From contig JACPVJ010000172.1 in the NCBI GenBank assembly GCA_016191785.1, positions 37,056 to 101,055 of the forward strand: a stretch of DNA of 64,000 nucleotides. Reading direction: 5' to 3'. Shown one piece after another: positions 27,293-34,546 of the stretch (its first letter is position 1; each line of letters begins with the position of its first letter). Both the position numbers and the translations under genes were made by a program. The notes under the pieces are model-generated. The model searched no databases and was not told the DNA's origin. It was given only the letters and a program-made list of their open reading frames with translations. The stretch is from Myxococcales bacterium. GTDB taxonomy: Bacteria > Myxococcota_A > Polyangia > Polyangiales > Polyangiaceae.

Positions 27293-28830
27293 GGGGAGCG
27301 GACCGGCTGCGCCGGCGCCGCCTCCCACCAGGCGCGCGCATCGTCGACCGTCCAGCCCGGCTCGTCGAGACACCCCTCGAGCGCTTCGGTCAGCGCTCGC
27401 ACCGAGGTGTAGCGCTGGGAGGGCTGCTTCTCGAGACAGCGCAGCACGAGCGCCTCCAGGCGGGGCGGGAGCGGCTCACCCCGGCGGAGTGACGGGGGTT
27501 CTGGCGCCTCCGACACGTGCGCGACGAAGACCGCTTGCATGGTGGGCGCTGGAAAGGGTGGCGTCCCGGTGAGCAAATCGTAGAGCGTGGCGCCCATCGA
27601 GTAGATGTCGCTCCGCTCGTCGGCGGACGAGCCCACCAGCGTCTCGGGCGCCATGTACGCGGGGGTGCCCACCGTCAGCCCGGGGTGCGAGAGCGTGGCG
27701 CTCGCTGCCGGCTGCCGCACTCGCGCGATGCCGAAGTCGAGGACCTTGAGCCCGTCCTCGTCGTCGTCGATGCGCGTGACGAATAGATTCGCGGGCTTGA
27801 TGTCCCGATGCACGATGCCGCGCTCGTGCGCTTCCGCCAGCGAGCGGCAGGCCTGGATTGCGAAGTGCACCGCCCGCGCCGGGGCCAGCGGGCCGTGGCG
27901 TCGCGCGAGCTCGCGCAGGTCCATCCCCGGCAGGTACTCCATGGCGATGAAGTAGACGCCGTCGTCGCTGGCGCCGAAGTCGTGGATGCGAATCGTATGT
28001 GGGGAGGTGAGCTGGCTGGTCGCCTGCGCTTCCTGCTCGAAGCGCGAGACGGTGACCGCGTCGGGCTCAGCGGACCGCAGGATCTTCAGCGCGAGGCGCC
28101 GCTTCAACGTCTCGTCCCACGCCAGCCAGACCTCGTTCATGCCGCCCTTGCCCACGGGCGCATCGAGACGATAGCGGTGCAGGCGCCGAGCCTCGCGGAG
28201 CTCGCGCTTGGCGCGCCACACCGCGTGCGACACCGCCGTCGCGATGAAGGCCGACGCGAGCACGAACACATAGTGGCTGGCGAAGGCCCAGAGGTCGCGC
28301 GCGCGCGCCAGCGAGGCGTACAGGTTCGGGTCGAACGGAGCTGCCACCGCCATCACAGCCGGATAGGCGAGGGCCGTCGGTAGCACGACGAGCACCGAGC
28401 GCCTCCAATGCGAGGCGATCGCTGCGCTCTCGACCAGCACGATGACCGAGATGCCATGCACGTAGGGGCTGGCCAGGCCTCCGAGGGACAGCGCCATCAC
28501 CGAGACGAGGACCGCGGCGCCGACGCACATCGCCGCGTTGGCCGCGAGCACCACTCGCAGGGAGGTGCCGCGAGCCAGCCACCAGGCCAGGAAGATGCCC
28601 GCTTCTCCCAGTGAACGGTAGATGGCGAACCGCTCGATTTTCGTCTCGGGGTGGACGACGCCGCACATGAAGACGTCGAGCAGGAAGAACGCCGGCCAGA
28701 TCACCAGGCCGAGGCCGATGGCCCGGCGAACCGCGCGCAGTTCGTCGGTCTCCGCCGCAGTGTCGCGCGCGCGGCGAGTCGCGCGGGCTACCGGCGCGGG
28801 CATCTGGTGGGTCCTGTCTTCGCCGCTCAT
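27283..28830 (-). CDS. Membrane Ser/Thr protein kinase with N-terminal six-span domain
   Basis: ATG 28830 starts a 515-residue protein. Residues ~35-200 carry about six membrane spans (GLVIWPAFFLLDVFMCGVV, VVLAANAAMCVGAAVLV, YVFVLASAFIATAV), an inverted layout compared with the other kinases here. The kinase domain spans ~215-480: VGKGGMNEVWLAW, LALKIL, HRDIKPANLF near 350, DFGIARVRQ, GTPAYMAPETLVG. The membrane domain may sense a lipid, ion or potential change. A decayed copy of its catalytic loop lies at 12874-12995. It is divergent from the slipin region. Confidence 0.9.
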   Translation of the reverse strand: MSGEDRTHQMPAPVARATRRARDTAAETDELRAVRRAIGLGLVIWPAFFLLDVFMCGVVHPETKIERFAIYRSLGEAGIFLAWWLARGTSLRVVLAANAAMCVGAAVLVSVMALSLGGLASPYVHGISVIVLVESAAIASHWRRSVLVVLPTALAYPAVMAVAAPFDPNLYASLARARDLWAFASHYVFVLASAFIATAVSHAVWRAKRELREARRLHRYRLDAPVGKGGMNEVWLAWDETLKRRLALKILRSAEPDAVTVSRFEQEAQATSQLTSPHTIRIHDFGASDDGVYFIAMEYLPGMDLRELARRHGPLAPARAVHFAIQACRSLAEAHERGIVHRDIKPANLFVTRIDDDEDGLKVLDFGIARVRQPAASATLSHPGLTVGTPAYMAPETLVGSSADERSDIYSMGATLYDLLTGTPPFPAPTMQAVFVAHVSEAPEPPSLRRGEPLPPRLEALVLRCLEKQPSQRYTSVRALTEALEGCLDEPGWTVDDARAWWEAAPAQPVRSPAQ

Positions 28831-29171
28831 CAGGCGCTCACCTCTTGGCCGGCCGCTCGAGGTAGGCGCGCGAGCGCCTCGGGCAGCAGGTGTGCTTTCG
28901 CTTCAGTTCGATGGCGCGAACGCCACGGGCGGACGATAGCATCGCCTCGAGCCTGCGCGGCTCAGCTCCTTCGGTGTCCCGCCCTTCGCCGCGCCGGTGC
29001 CGACGCGTCAACCGGGCGCGCGGCGGGCCGCGTGCCGACTTGACAAGCTCGAGTTCGAGGCGTACTCATCCGCGCCTCATGCACACCGCGGGTTCCACTC
29101 ATCTGCTTCACCGGGAGTTCTCCTCGAAGGCGGGGACCACGTAGCGGTCGCGCGGCACCGGGGGCCCGCGC

Positions 29172-29196
29172 CGGCCGCTCGTCCCCCGAGCGGCCG
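29172..29196 (+). terminator. Strong hairpin upstream of sigma-54-like promoter
   Basis: CGGCCGCTCG (29172-29181) pairs perfectly with CGAGCGGCCG (29187-29196), loop TCCCC, followed by TTCTGCATTTT. This is an intrinsic-terminator shape. No plus-strand gene upstream explains it, so it may insulate the locus or bind an activator as a palindrome. Confidence 0.5.
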
Positions 29197-29205
29197 TTCT
29201 GCATT

Positions 29206-29222
29206 TTGGCCATTTTGCTGCG
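29206..29222 (+). promoter_or_regulatory. Sigma-54-like -24/-12 promoter
   Basis: TTGGCCATTTTGCTGC: GG at 29208-29209 and GC at 29220-29221 with the exact 10-base gap of sigma-54 promoters; the sequence is TGGCCA against TGGCAC and CTGC against TTGC. RNA-repair operons (rtcBA, rsr-yrl) are known to be sigma-54/RtcR controlled, which suits the tRNA-like elements and slipin downstream. The match is imperfect. Confidence 0.35.
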
Positions 29223-29451
29223 GTTTACGCCCAGAATTTCGCAATCGAAAGAAAGCCGGAAACAAACCCACCCGCTCATCCGTCTGAGCATCGACTCATG
29301 TTCCAGTCCCCACGGCACACGCGCCTCGGTGGTGCGAAAGACGAGGCAGCCTCGCGCTAGCCCGTGCACGACACGTCAGTGTTCGCGCCGAGGCCGCCCG
29401 CGAGGCGGCCGTTGCGTTCCATGGGGTCGGGAAGATTCGTCAGGAGAAGCA

Positions 29452-29508
29452 GTGAAGATCGTTCGTCACAAGATCGGTCTCGCAAAGCCGAAAGCGGCTG
29501 CCGCGTGA
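29452..29508 (+). CDS. Possible 18-codon small ORF
   Basis: GTG 29452 is preceded by AGGAG (29442-29446), at a good distance, and a 7-bp hairpin further upstream. The 18-residue product (MKIVRHKIGL, AKPKAAAA) is basic with an Ala-rich end. It ends 58 bases before the tRNA cloverleaf. It could be a leader peptide that couples translation to downstream RNA folding, or chance. No homologue is known to me. Confidence 0.3.
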   Translation: MKIVRHKIGLAKPKAAAA

Positions 29509-29566
29509 CCCGAGATATCCAGAACACCGCCTGCGGGCGGATCTAGCCTCCGAGCCGGGGGCAGTC

Positions 29567-29636
29567 GGGGCGATCGTCCAACAGGAGGGCGTCGGCGTTG
29601 CAGGCCGAAGATCCGGGTGCGAATCCCGGTCGTCTC
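29567..29636 (+). tRNA. tRNA-like cloverleaf with TGC anticodon (unusual)
   Basis: All four arms pair: acceptor GGGGCGA/TCGTCTC (two G-T), D stem GTCC/GGGC with loop AACAGGA, anticodon stem TCGGC/GCCGA with loop GTTGCAG (anticodon TGC at 29599-29601, Ala), 4-base variable loop, T stem CCGGG/CCCGG with loop TGCGAAT. Conserved T8, A14, G18-G19, T33, C56 and A58 fit. Odd points: G at position 55, no G3-T70 pair needed for alanylation, and CACC instead of NCCA at the end. It is a diverged tRNA or tRNA mimic rather than a standard tRNA-Ala. Confidence 0.5.
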
Positions 29637-29730
29637 CACCGGTCGTTCGACCAACGGCGCACACCCGCGCGCGAGGAACCGTGCTCGGTCTTCCCCGCGT
29701 GTCCGGGGATCGTGTGTCCCGCGAAGGACC

Positions 29731-29842
29731 GACCTGGGCCATCTGGCCCGTCACTCTGAAAGTCGAGGGTTCGAATCCCTTGGAGTGCCAGGAGGCGCTC
29801 CTAGCTCAGTGGTTAGAGCATCAGACCGACCCTGAAGAGGTC
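29731..29842 (+). ncRNA. Circularly permuted tRNA mimic, Y-RNA (YrlA)-like candidate
   Basis: The 3' half of a tRNA (TCTGA, AAGTC, T arm GAGGG-TTCGAAT-CCCTT, GGAGTGC at 29782-29788) comes first; the 5' half (GCGCTCC at 29795-29801, TA, D arm GCTC-AGTGGTTA-GAGC, A, TCAGA at 29821-29825) follows six bases later. GCGCTCC and GGAGTGC pair over seven positions, closing the acceptor end as a hairpin. TCTGA and TCAGA pair as an anticodon-type stem. Outside it, GGG/CCC and GACCT/AGGTC extend the stem with a bulge. This is the reported shape of the effector module of bacterial Y RNAs (YrlA), which bind Ro proteins. The alternative is two broken tRNA genes side by side. Confidence 0.5.
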
Positions 29843-30150
29843 ACGTACACAGCAGAAGAAGATCACGGCGGGGGCAGCACTCGACCTCGCTCTCGGAGCG
29901 CGTACCCCGCGCTCGGGGCGCGAGCTCGCGCGGGACCCGAGTCTCCGAACCGTCTCCCAGGCCGATCGCGAGCCCTCGTCGCGGCGAGCGCTCGCGGATC
30001 CGCGCGGAGAACGCGGCGGAAGGCTCGCGCCTCGGGCGAGCGCACGCCGGGCAGCGCCGCGCGCGGCGCGCCGAGTCGCCTCGTTCGACTCGGCAGACCG
30101 CACGCGCCGTCGCCGGCTTCGAGGCGACCTCGCCGTGATCGATTTTACGG

Positions 30151-30167
30151 CGACCCTCTTTGGGTCG
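30151..30167 (+). promoter_or_regulatory. Hairpin in the slipin leader
   Basis: CGACCC (30151-30156) and GGGTCG (30162-30167) enclose TCTTT, 13 bases before the AGGAGG ribosome-binding site at 30181-30186. It may be an mRNA processing, attenuation or 3'-end signal of the RNA locus. Confidence 0.35.
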
Positions 30168-30193
30168 GCATCGGACAGAGAGGAGGACCAACC

Positions 30194-31333
30194 ATGTTCA
30201 AGATCATCCACCTGCGCCTCGAAGATCGTGCGGTCGTGTTGAAGAACGGCCTGCCGTTTCGCGCGTTGGGCCCGGGACGTCACTTCGTCTGGGGGTTCGG
30301 CCTGAGCACGTCGGTCTGGAACACCGACGAGCTGGTGTTCCGCGCGCAGCCGGCCGTGCGTGCCGTGCTGCCGCGGGACTGGTTCGCTGAGCTCGAGTTG
30401 GGCCCGCGCGAGCGCGCCGTCTTGGTCAAGGACGGGCGCCCGCTGGTGTTCTTGCGCCCGGGCGTGCACCGCTACTGGACGGTGGACCCGACGCTTCGTG
30501 TCCGCCGCTTCGACGTGGAACAGCCGCTCCCGGAGCTCACCGACGAGCTCGGCGCGCTGATCCCGAAGCGCGAGATCGTGGAGGCTACCGTGCTCGAGAG
30601 CGAGCGCGGTCTCCTGTTCGTGCAGGGTAAGCTGGCTCGTGTGCTCGAACCGGGTCGCCACGCCTTCTGGACTCACCCGGAGGCGGAGGTCAGCGTCAGC
30701 AAGCTGGACATGCGTGCCGATCAGGACGCGATCGTCGGGCAAGAGCTGATGACCCGAGACAAGGTCACGTTGCGCCTCACCCTGACGGTGGAGCACGCCG
30801 TGGCCGATCCGGTCCTGGCGGCGACGGCAGTGGCCAACGTGCGCAACGCGGTCTACTTGCTGGTGCAACTCGCGGCGCGTGACTACGTCGCGGGAGTGAC
30901 CCTGGACCAGCTGCTCGAGGGCCGCGACGCGATGACGCGCCACTTGATGGCGGAGGTGGCTCCGAAGGCTCTAGGGTTCGGCGTTCGCGTCGATCGCGTG
31001 GGCGTGAAGGATGTCGTGCTGCCGGGCGAGATGAAGACCCTGCTGAACCGGGTGATCGAAGCGGAGAAGGCCGCGGCGGCGAACGTGATTCTCCGTCGCG
31101 AAGAGGTGGCGGCGACCCGCCAGCTGGCCAACACCGTGCGCGTGATGGAACAGAGTCCGATCTTGCTCCGTCTCAAGGAGCTGGACGCGCTCAAGGAGAT
31201 CGCCGAGAGCATCGGTGAGGTGCGCCTCGTGGTCGGCGCCGACAACATGAAGGCGCTCTTGCCGGCCGAGCTCTTGGGCCGCGGCCTCGCGCTCCCGAGC
31301 GCCAAGACCCACGAGCCCACGAGCGGTCAGTGA
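30194..31333 (+). CDS. SPFH/band-7 protein (slipin)
   Basis: ATG 30194 follows AGGAGG. The 379-residue protein has no classical long membrane anchor; the N-terminus is a repeated strand domain (AVVLKNGLPFRALGPGRHFV, then AVLVKDGRPLVFLRPGVHRY, then GLLFVQGKLARVLEPGRHAF), followed by a band-7 core (VTLRLTLTVEHAVADPV, DYVAGVTLDQLLEGRDAM, GFGVRVDRVGVKDVVLPGEM), and a coiled-coil end (RVIEAEKAAAANVILRREEV). Slipins of this type are known from operons with the RNA ligase RtcB and Y RNAs. No RtcB is in reach here, but tRNA-like elements lie directly upstream. A stress or membrane scaffold role is likely. Confidence 0.88.
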   Translation: MFKIIHLRLEDRAVVLKNGLPFRALGPGRHFVWGFGLSTSVWNTDELVFRAQPAVRAVLPRDWFAELELGPRERAVLVKDGRPLVFLRPGVHRYWTVDPTLRVRRFDVEQPLPELTDELGALIPKREIVEATVLESERGLLFVQGKLARVLEPGRHAFWTHPEAEVSVSKLDMRADQDAIVGQELMTRDKVTLRLTLTVEHAVADPVLAATAVANVRNAVYLLVQLAARDYVAGVTLDQLLEGRDAMTRHLMAEVAPKALGFGVRVDRVGVKDVVLPGEMKTLLNRVIEAEKAAAANVILRREEVAATRQLANTVRVMEQSPILLRLKELDALKEIAESIGEVRLVVGADNMKALLPAELLGRGLALPSAKTHEPTSGQ

Positions 31334-31341
31334 GGAAGGGA

Positions 31342-31368
31342 GGCCCCCGGGTACGACGCCCGGGGGCC
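31342..31368 (+). terminator. Strong hairpin after slipin gene
   Basis: GGCCCCCGGG (31342-31351) and CCCGGGGGCC (31359-31368), a perfect 10-bp stem with a 7-base loop, starting nine bases after the slipin stop. The U-tract is absent, but the stem is the strongest in the area. Confidence 0.6.
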
Positions 31369-31404
31369 GCCGAGTTGCTCCCGGCGTGGTAGGCTTGCGA
31401 GGTC

Positions 31405-32097
31405 ATGTCGGGGGAAACACGCACCCGACTGCTTGGCTTTCTGTGTGCCCTGGGCGGGCTCGGCTGCTCACCAATACGGGAGACTCGGCAGGTTACCCTC
31501 CTCGAGTCCAGCGAGCGGCGGCTGGCAGAGCGGCCCGCGCCCGAGCTCGCACGGACCGCCGTCACGGTCACCCAGCGCCCGGACGAAGTCGCCCTTCGGG
31601 TGCACCGACACAGCCCCTGCTGGGTAGCCACGCGGCAGGAGGTTCTGACCGAGGTTCACACGACCACCGAACCGAGGACCGGCTGGTTGATCGCCGACGC
31701 GGCCATGAGCACGACCGGCCTCCTGTTTCTGTACGGCGACCGGTCCGAAGACCCAGCCTTCTCCATGCGCGGTTTCGGGGTCGTGCTCGCCGTCGTGGGG
31801 TTCCCGAGCCTGCTCGTCGATCTCGCCAAGTTCTCGAGCGACACCCGCCAGGAGCGCAGCCTGGGCCCGACCGAGAGCGCGCTGTCGCGCTGCTCGACGG
31901 AGCGTCCGGTCCGCCACCGCGTGACCGTGGTGCTCCCAGACGGGCGTTCCTGGTCGGCCGTCACGGACGCGGGTGGGGTTGCGCGCTTTCCCATCGGCGC
32001 GGCGCTTTGGCGCGACTTCGGCGATCGGGTCGACTGTGATCTGATCGTCGACGGCGTGCCGGTTCGTCGCGTGTTCCTCGAGCGGGTGCCACCGTGA
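31405..32097 (+). CDS. Lipoprotein, first of a tandem pair
   Basis: ATG 31405 lies nine bases after TAGGCT, a -10-like element, so the mRNA may have almost no leader. The 230-residue product has lipobox LGGLGC, a soluble segment with SPCWVAT, two hydrophobic stretches (~90-150), and a C-terminal strand domain (VTVVLPDGRSWSAVTDAGG, CDLIVDGVPVRRVFLE). It shares this layout with the proteins at 24166-24837 and 32097-32741. Function unknown. Confidence 0.75.
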   Translation: MSGETRTRLLGFLCALGGLGCSPIRETRQVTLLESSERRLAERPAPELARTAVTVTQRPDEVALRVHRHSPCWVATRQEVLTEVHTTTEPRTGWLIADAAMSTTGLLFLYGDRSEDPAFSMRGFGVVLAVVGFPSLLVDLAKFSSDTRQERSLGPTESALSRCSTERPVRHRVTVVLPDGRSWSAVTDAGGVARFPIGAALWRDFGDRVDCDLIVDGVPVRRVFLERVPP

Positions 32098-32741
32098 TGC
32101 GTCCGTCGACGCTGGCCATTGCCTTGACGGCGCTCGGGTGCGTCGGGTGCATGGACCACCAGCGGCACGTCGAGAGCGTGCCGCGCGCAGGCTTCGTCCA
32201 GGTCGGGCCACCCCTCCGCAGCACGCTGCGCGCCTACGTGATGCTTTGGCCCACACCGGATGGCCTGCTTGCCGAGGCGCGCGTGCAGTCGAACTGCCCC
32301 TCCCGGCAGCTCACCCTGTTCCAAGACGTCGACGTCATCGAGATCACCGCTGCCAAGACCCGCTGGGTCCCAGCCGCCGGCTGGGCACTCCTCGGTGGCA
32401 CTCTGCTGGCCGTGGGCGACGACACTTCGGGGTTCGCGGCGGCGTCCTTCGGCGCCAGCGCCCTCGTGGTCGCGCTGCCGATGCTGGGCGAGCGCACCAA
32501 GCGCGAGCACCTGGGCTTTCGCGAGCGAGCGGTGCCGGGCCCCTCGGTGATTTGCGACGATCGTCCCCTGCCAGAGGTCACGCTCACGCTCCGGGCCGGA
32601 TTGACCACCGTCGAGGCACCCACCGACCTCTCGGGCCGTGCGCGGTTCGCTGGCGTGGCCTGGGAACAGGTCCGTGTCGCTTACGTCGACGACACGGCAG
32701 TCCCGGTCTTCAGGGCACCCGCCCTCCCGCCGCCCCCGTGA
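32097..32741 (+). CDS. Lipoprotein, second of a tandem pair
   Basis: ATG 32097 overlaps the previous stop by one base (TGATG); GTG 32094 is an alternative. The 214-residue product has lipobox ALGCVGC, a strand region (SCPSRQLTLFQDVDVIEITA is approximate), a hydrophobic stretch (ALLGGTLLAVGDD, ASFGASALVVALPML), and the same C-terminal carboxypeptidase-regulatory-like strands as its neighbour (VTLTLRAGLTTVEAPTDLSG). Coupling suggests that the two proteins work as a pair in the envelope. Confidence 0.75.
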   Translation: MRPSTLAIALTALGCVGCMDHQRHVESVPRAGFVQVGPPLRSTLRAYVMLWPTPDGLLAEARVQSNCPSRQLTLFQDVDVIEITAAKTRWVPAAGWALLGGTLLAVGDDTSGFAAASFGASALVVALPMLGERTKREHLGFRERAVPGPSVICDDRPLPEVTLTLRAGLTTVEAPTDLSGRARFAGVAWEQVRVAYVDDTAVPVFRAPALPPPP

Positions 32742-32862
32742 CGATGCAGCGCGCCTCGCCGCCGGCGGCTCAGGCGTCCGAGGTACTCCCGGACGGCGCG
32801 GACGCGGACCCTGATCTCGTCCAGCGTCTGCTCCGTCTCGGGGTGCCTGGGCGCCCCTGCGC

Positions 32863-33675
32863 TCAGTTGCAGAAGAACTGCTTGTTGAGGCAGACGCAGC
32901 TGGTGTTGCCGTAGTTGCACTGCGTGCTCTGCGGCAACGTGCACGCGGACCCCGGGTTCGGCTCCTGTCCGGGGCAGCCGGTGGGGTTCGGCGCGTTGCA
33001 GTTCCACTGCGGCGAGCCGCCGAAAGTACTGCACGAGCAGCGAGTGGTGCCGTAGGCGCACTGGAGGCCAGACTGCTGCGCCGTGCACGCCGAGTCGTCA
33101 GCCGGGGCCGATCCGGGGCACGTCGGGCAGTTCCAGGTGCTGCCGAAGCACAGGCACTTGTCGGCGCCGTAGGTGCAGCGCGAGCCGCCGCCCTGGCAGG
33201 CCGAGTCCTCGGCCGGTTTGGTCGCCGGGCACTGGTTGCACTGCCAGTCGAGCTGCCCTTGGCTCGAAACGCAGGTGCACTGGTTGTTACCGTAGGGACA
33301 GTTCAATCCGAACGAGCTGCAGTTGTTGCCGTCCTGGGGAGCCTGGCCCGGACAGGTCGCCGCCGCGCCGCCAGTCCCTGCGCCGCCGGTTCCTGCGCCG
33401 CCGGTTCCTGCGCCGCCGGTCCCCGCGCCGCCGGTGCCCGCCGCGCCGCCCGAAGTCGCACCCCCAGAGCCCGCCGCGCCGCCGCTCGTGCTTCCGCCAC
33501 TGCCGGCGGAGCCGCCCGACGAAGCCCCGCCGGTCGACGCGCCGCCGGTCGCGACGCCGCCGGTGTTCGTGCTTCCGCCGCTCCCGGAGTCGCTCTCGTC
33601 GTCTCCGCCGCAGGCGCCCACCAGCGCCACCGCACCGAACGCACACAAGCTGCCAAGGATCGTTCGCATCGTCAT
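32863..33675 (-). CDS. Gly/Ala-tethered lipoprotein with cysteine-rich repeats
   Basis: ATG 33675 gives 270 residues; a TAGCCT element lies about 20 bases upstream. Signal peptide with lipobox ALVGAC, then a ~85-residue tether of GGA/GGS/GTG units. The C-terminal ~145 residues are four Cys-rich modules with the pattern CPG-P-D-S-C, C-YG-C-C, W-C (NNCSSFGLNCPYGNNQCTC, SACQGGGSRCTYGADKCLC, SACTAQQSGLQCAYGTTRC). These look like disulfide-rich binding modules displayed on a stalk. A GC-rich hairpin with a very tight loop at 32838-32855 may end its transcript. Confidence 0.8.
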   Translation of the reverse strand: MTMRTILGSLCAFGAVALVGACGGDDESDSGSGGSTNTGGVATGGASTGGASSGGSAGSGGSTSGGAAGSGGATSGGAAGTGGAGTGGAGTGGAGTGGAGTGGAAATCPGQAPQDGNNCSSFGLNCPYGNNQCTCVSSQGQLDWQCNQCPATKPAEDSACQGGGSRCTYGADKCLCFGSTWNCPTCPGSAPADDSACTAQQSGLQCAYGTTRCSCSTFGGSPQWNCNAPNPTGCPGQEPNPGSACTLPQSTQCNYGNTSCVCLNKQFFCN

Positions 33676-33793
33676 GTCGGGTCCCTCGCTGGTGATCAGG
33701 CTAGCACGAGGGCTGGCTGCGGCTCGCGGCGCGCGCGACCGCGCTCGGGAATTGCCCACACCCTGGCGCCTTGCTACGCCCGCACGCCGACTC

Positions 33794-34546
33794 ATGACCC
33801 TCACTGCCTGCCTGCACCTGCCCGTCTCGCTCTCGTATCCGGAGTTCCCCGGGATGGCGGCGGCGGTTTCACGGGTACAGGCCGAGGTTCAGCTGCTGGA
33901 CCGCGCGGGCTTCGACGCGATCTTGATCGAGAACGACAACGACAAGCCGCACACCCTGACCGTCAACGAAGCACAGGTCGCCTGGCTGACGCGGGCCGCC
34001 CTCGCCGCCAAGGCCGTCACCGAACGCCCGGTGGGGATCGGCGTACAGCGCATCGACTGGCGCGCGACCCTCGCCGTCGCCGCCGCCGCAGAGCTCGAGT
34101 TCGTGCGGCTCGACGTGTACGTCGACGCCGTGCGGATGCTCGATCAGCGGGTCGAGGTGAACCCGACGGAGGTCCTCGAATGGCGGAGTCGCCTTCGGGC
34201 AGAGCACGTCGAGCTATGGGTCGACGTGCACGTCAAGCACGCCGAGCTCGTCAGCGGGCACCCCCTCGCCGAGTCCGTGCGGCGGGCGGCCGAGCGCGGG
34301 GCCGCCGCCGTGCTCGTCACGGGCAAAGTCACCGGCGAGCCGCCACGGGAAGAGGACTTGAAGCTGGCGCTGGGGCGCGGAGTTCGAGTGCTGGTCGGAA
34401 GCGGGCTCACTTCCGAGAACGCGGCGGCGCTCCGGCCGCTCTGCGACGGCGCGGTCGTGGGCACCGCGCTCAAAGCGGGCGACGCCGTCAGCAGAGAGCG
34501 AGCGAGAGAGATGGTCGAGGCATGGCGCTCTGCATCGCCGCGATAG
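33794..34546 (+). CDS. btpA: BtpA/SgcQ family TIM-barrel protein
   Basis: ATG 33794 gives 250 residues, the usual BtpA length. Family motifs: GFDAILIENDNDKPH, VGIGVQRIDWRATLAVAAAA, FVRLDVYVDAVRML, ELWVDVHVKHAELV, AAAVLVTGKVTGEPPR and VLVGSGLTSENAAAL. BtpA was named for photosystem I stability, but related proteins sit in sugar and nucleoside gene clusters and adopt a TIM barrel. Here it overlaps a PfkB-type kinase by 25 bases, so a sugar- or nucleoside-processing role is more likely. The symbol denotes family only. Confidence 0.85.
   Translation: MTLTACLHLPVSLSYPEFPGMAAAVSRVQAEVQLLDRAGFDAILIENDNDKPHTLTVNEAQVAWLTRAALAAKAVTERPVGIGVQRIDWRATLAVAAAAELEFVRLDVYVDAVRMLDQRVEVNPTEVLEWRSRLRAEHVELWVDVHVKHAELVSGHPLAESVRRAAERGAAAVLVTGKVTGEPPREEDLKLALGRGVRVLVGSGLTSENAAALRPLCDGAVVGTALKAGDAVSRERAREMVEAWRSASPR

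Larger units (their letters stand above)
28831..30193. other. 1.36-kb stretch with RNA-like elements and no sizeable protein gene
   Basis: Between the kinase start and the slipin start I find only an 18-codon ORF. From left to right on the plus strand: a strong hairpin with a T-rich trailer (29172-29196), a sigma-54-like promoter (29206-29222), a 7-bp hairpin (29392-29410), the small ORF, a full tRNA cloverleaf, a permuted tRNA mimic, a GC-rich stretch (29850-30140) with nothing recognisable, and a hairpin at 30151-30167. This looks like a structured leader or ncRNA locus that belongs to the slipin gene. Confidence 0.6.

Noticed and set aside
29250..29640. tmRNA (ssrA) gene
   Set aside because: The small ORF ends in Ala-rich AKPKAAAA and the later T arm ends in CTCCACC, which recall a tag and tmRNA end. 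But no 5' GG-TTCGAC block or pseudoknot set is found and the cloverleaf closes by itself.
33360..33560. Repeat array in minus-strand lipoprotein gene
   Set aside because: Explained by Gly/Ala tether coding; units are irregular and no array features are present.
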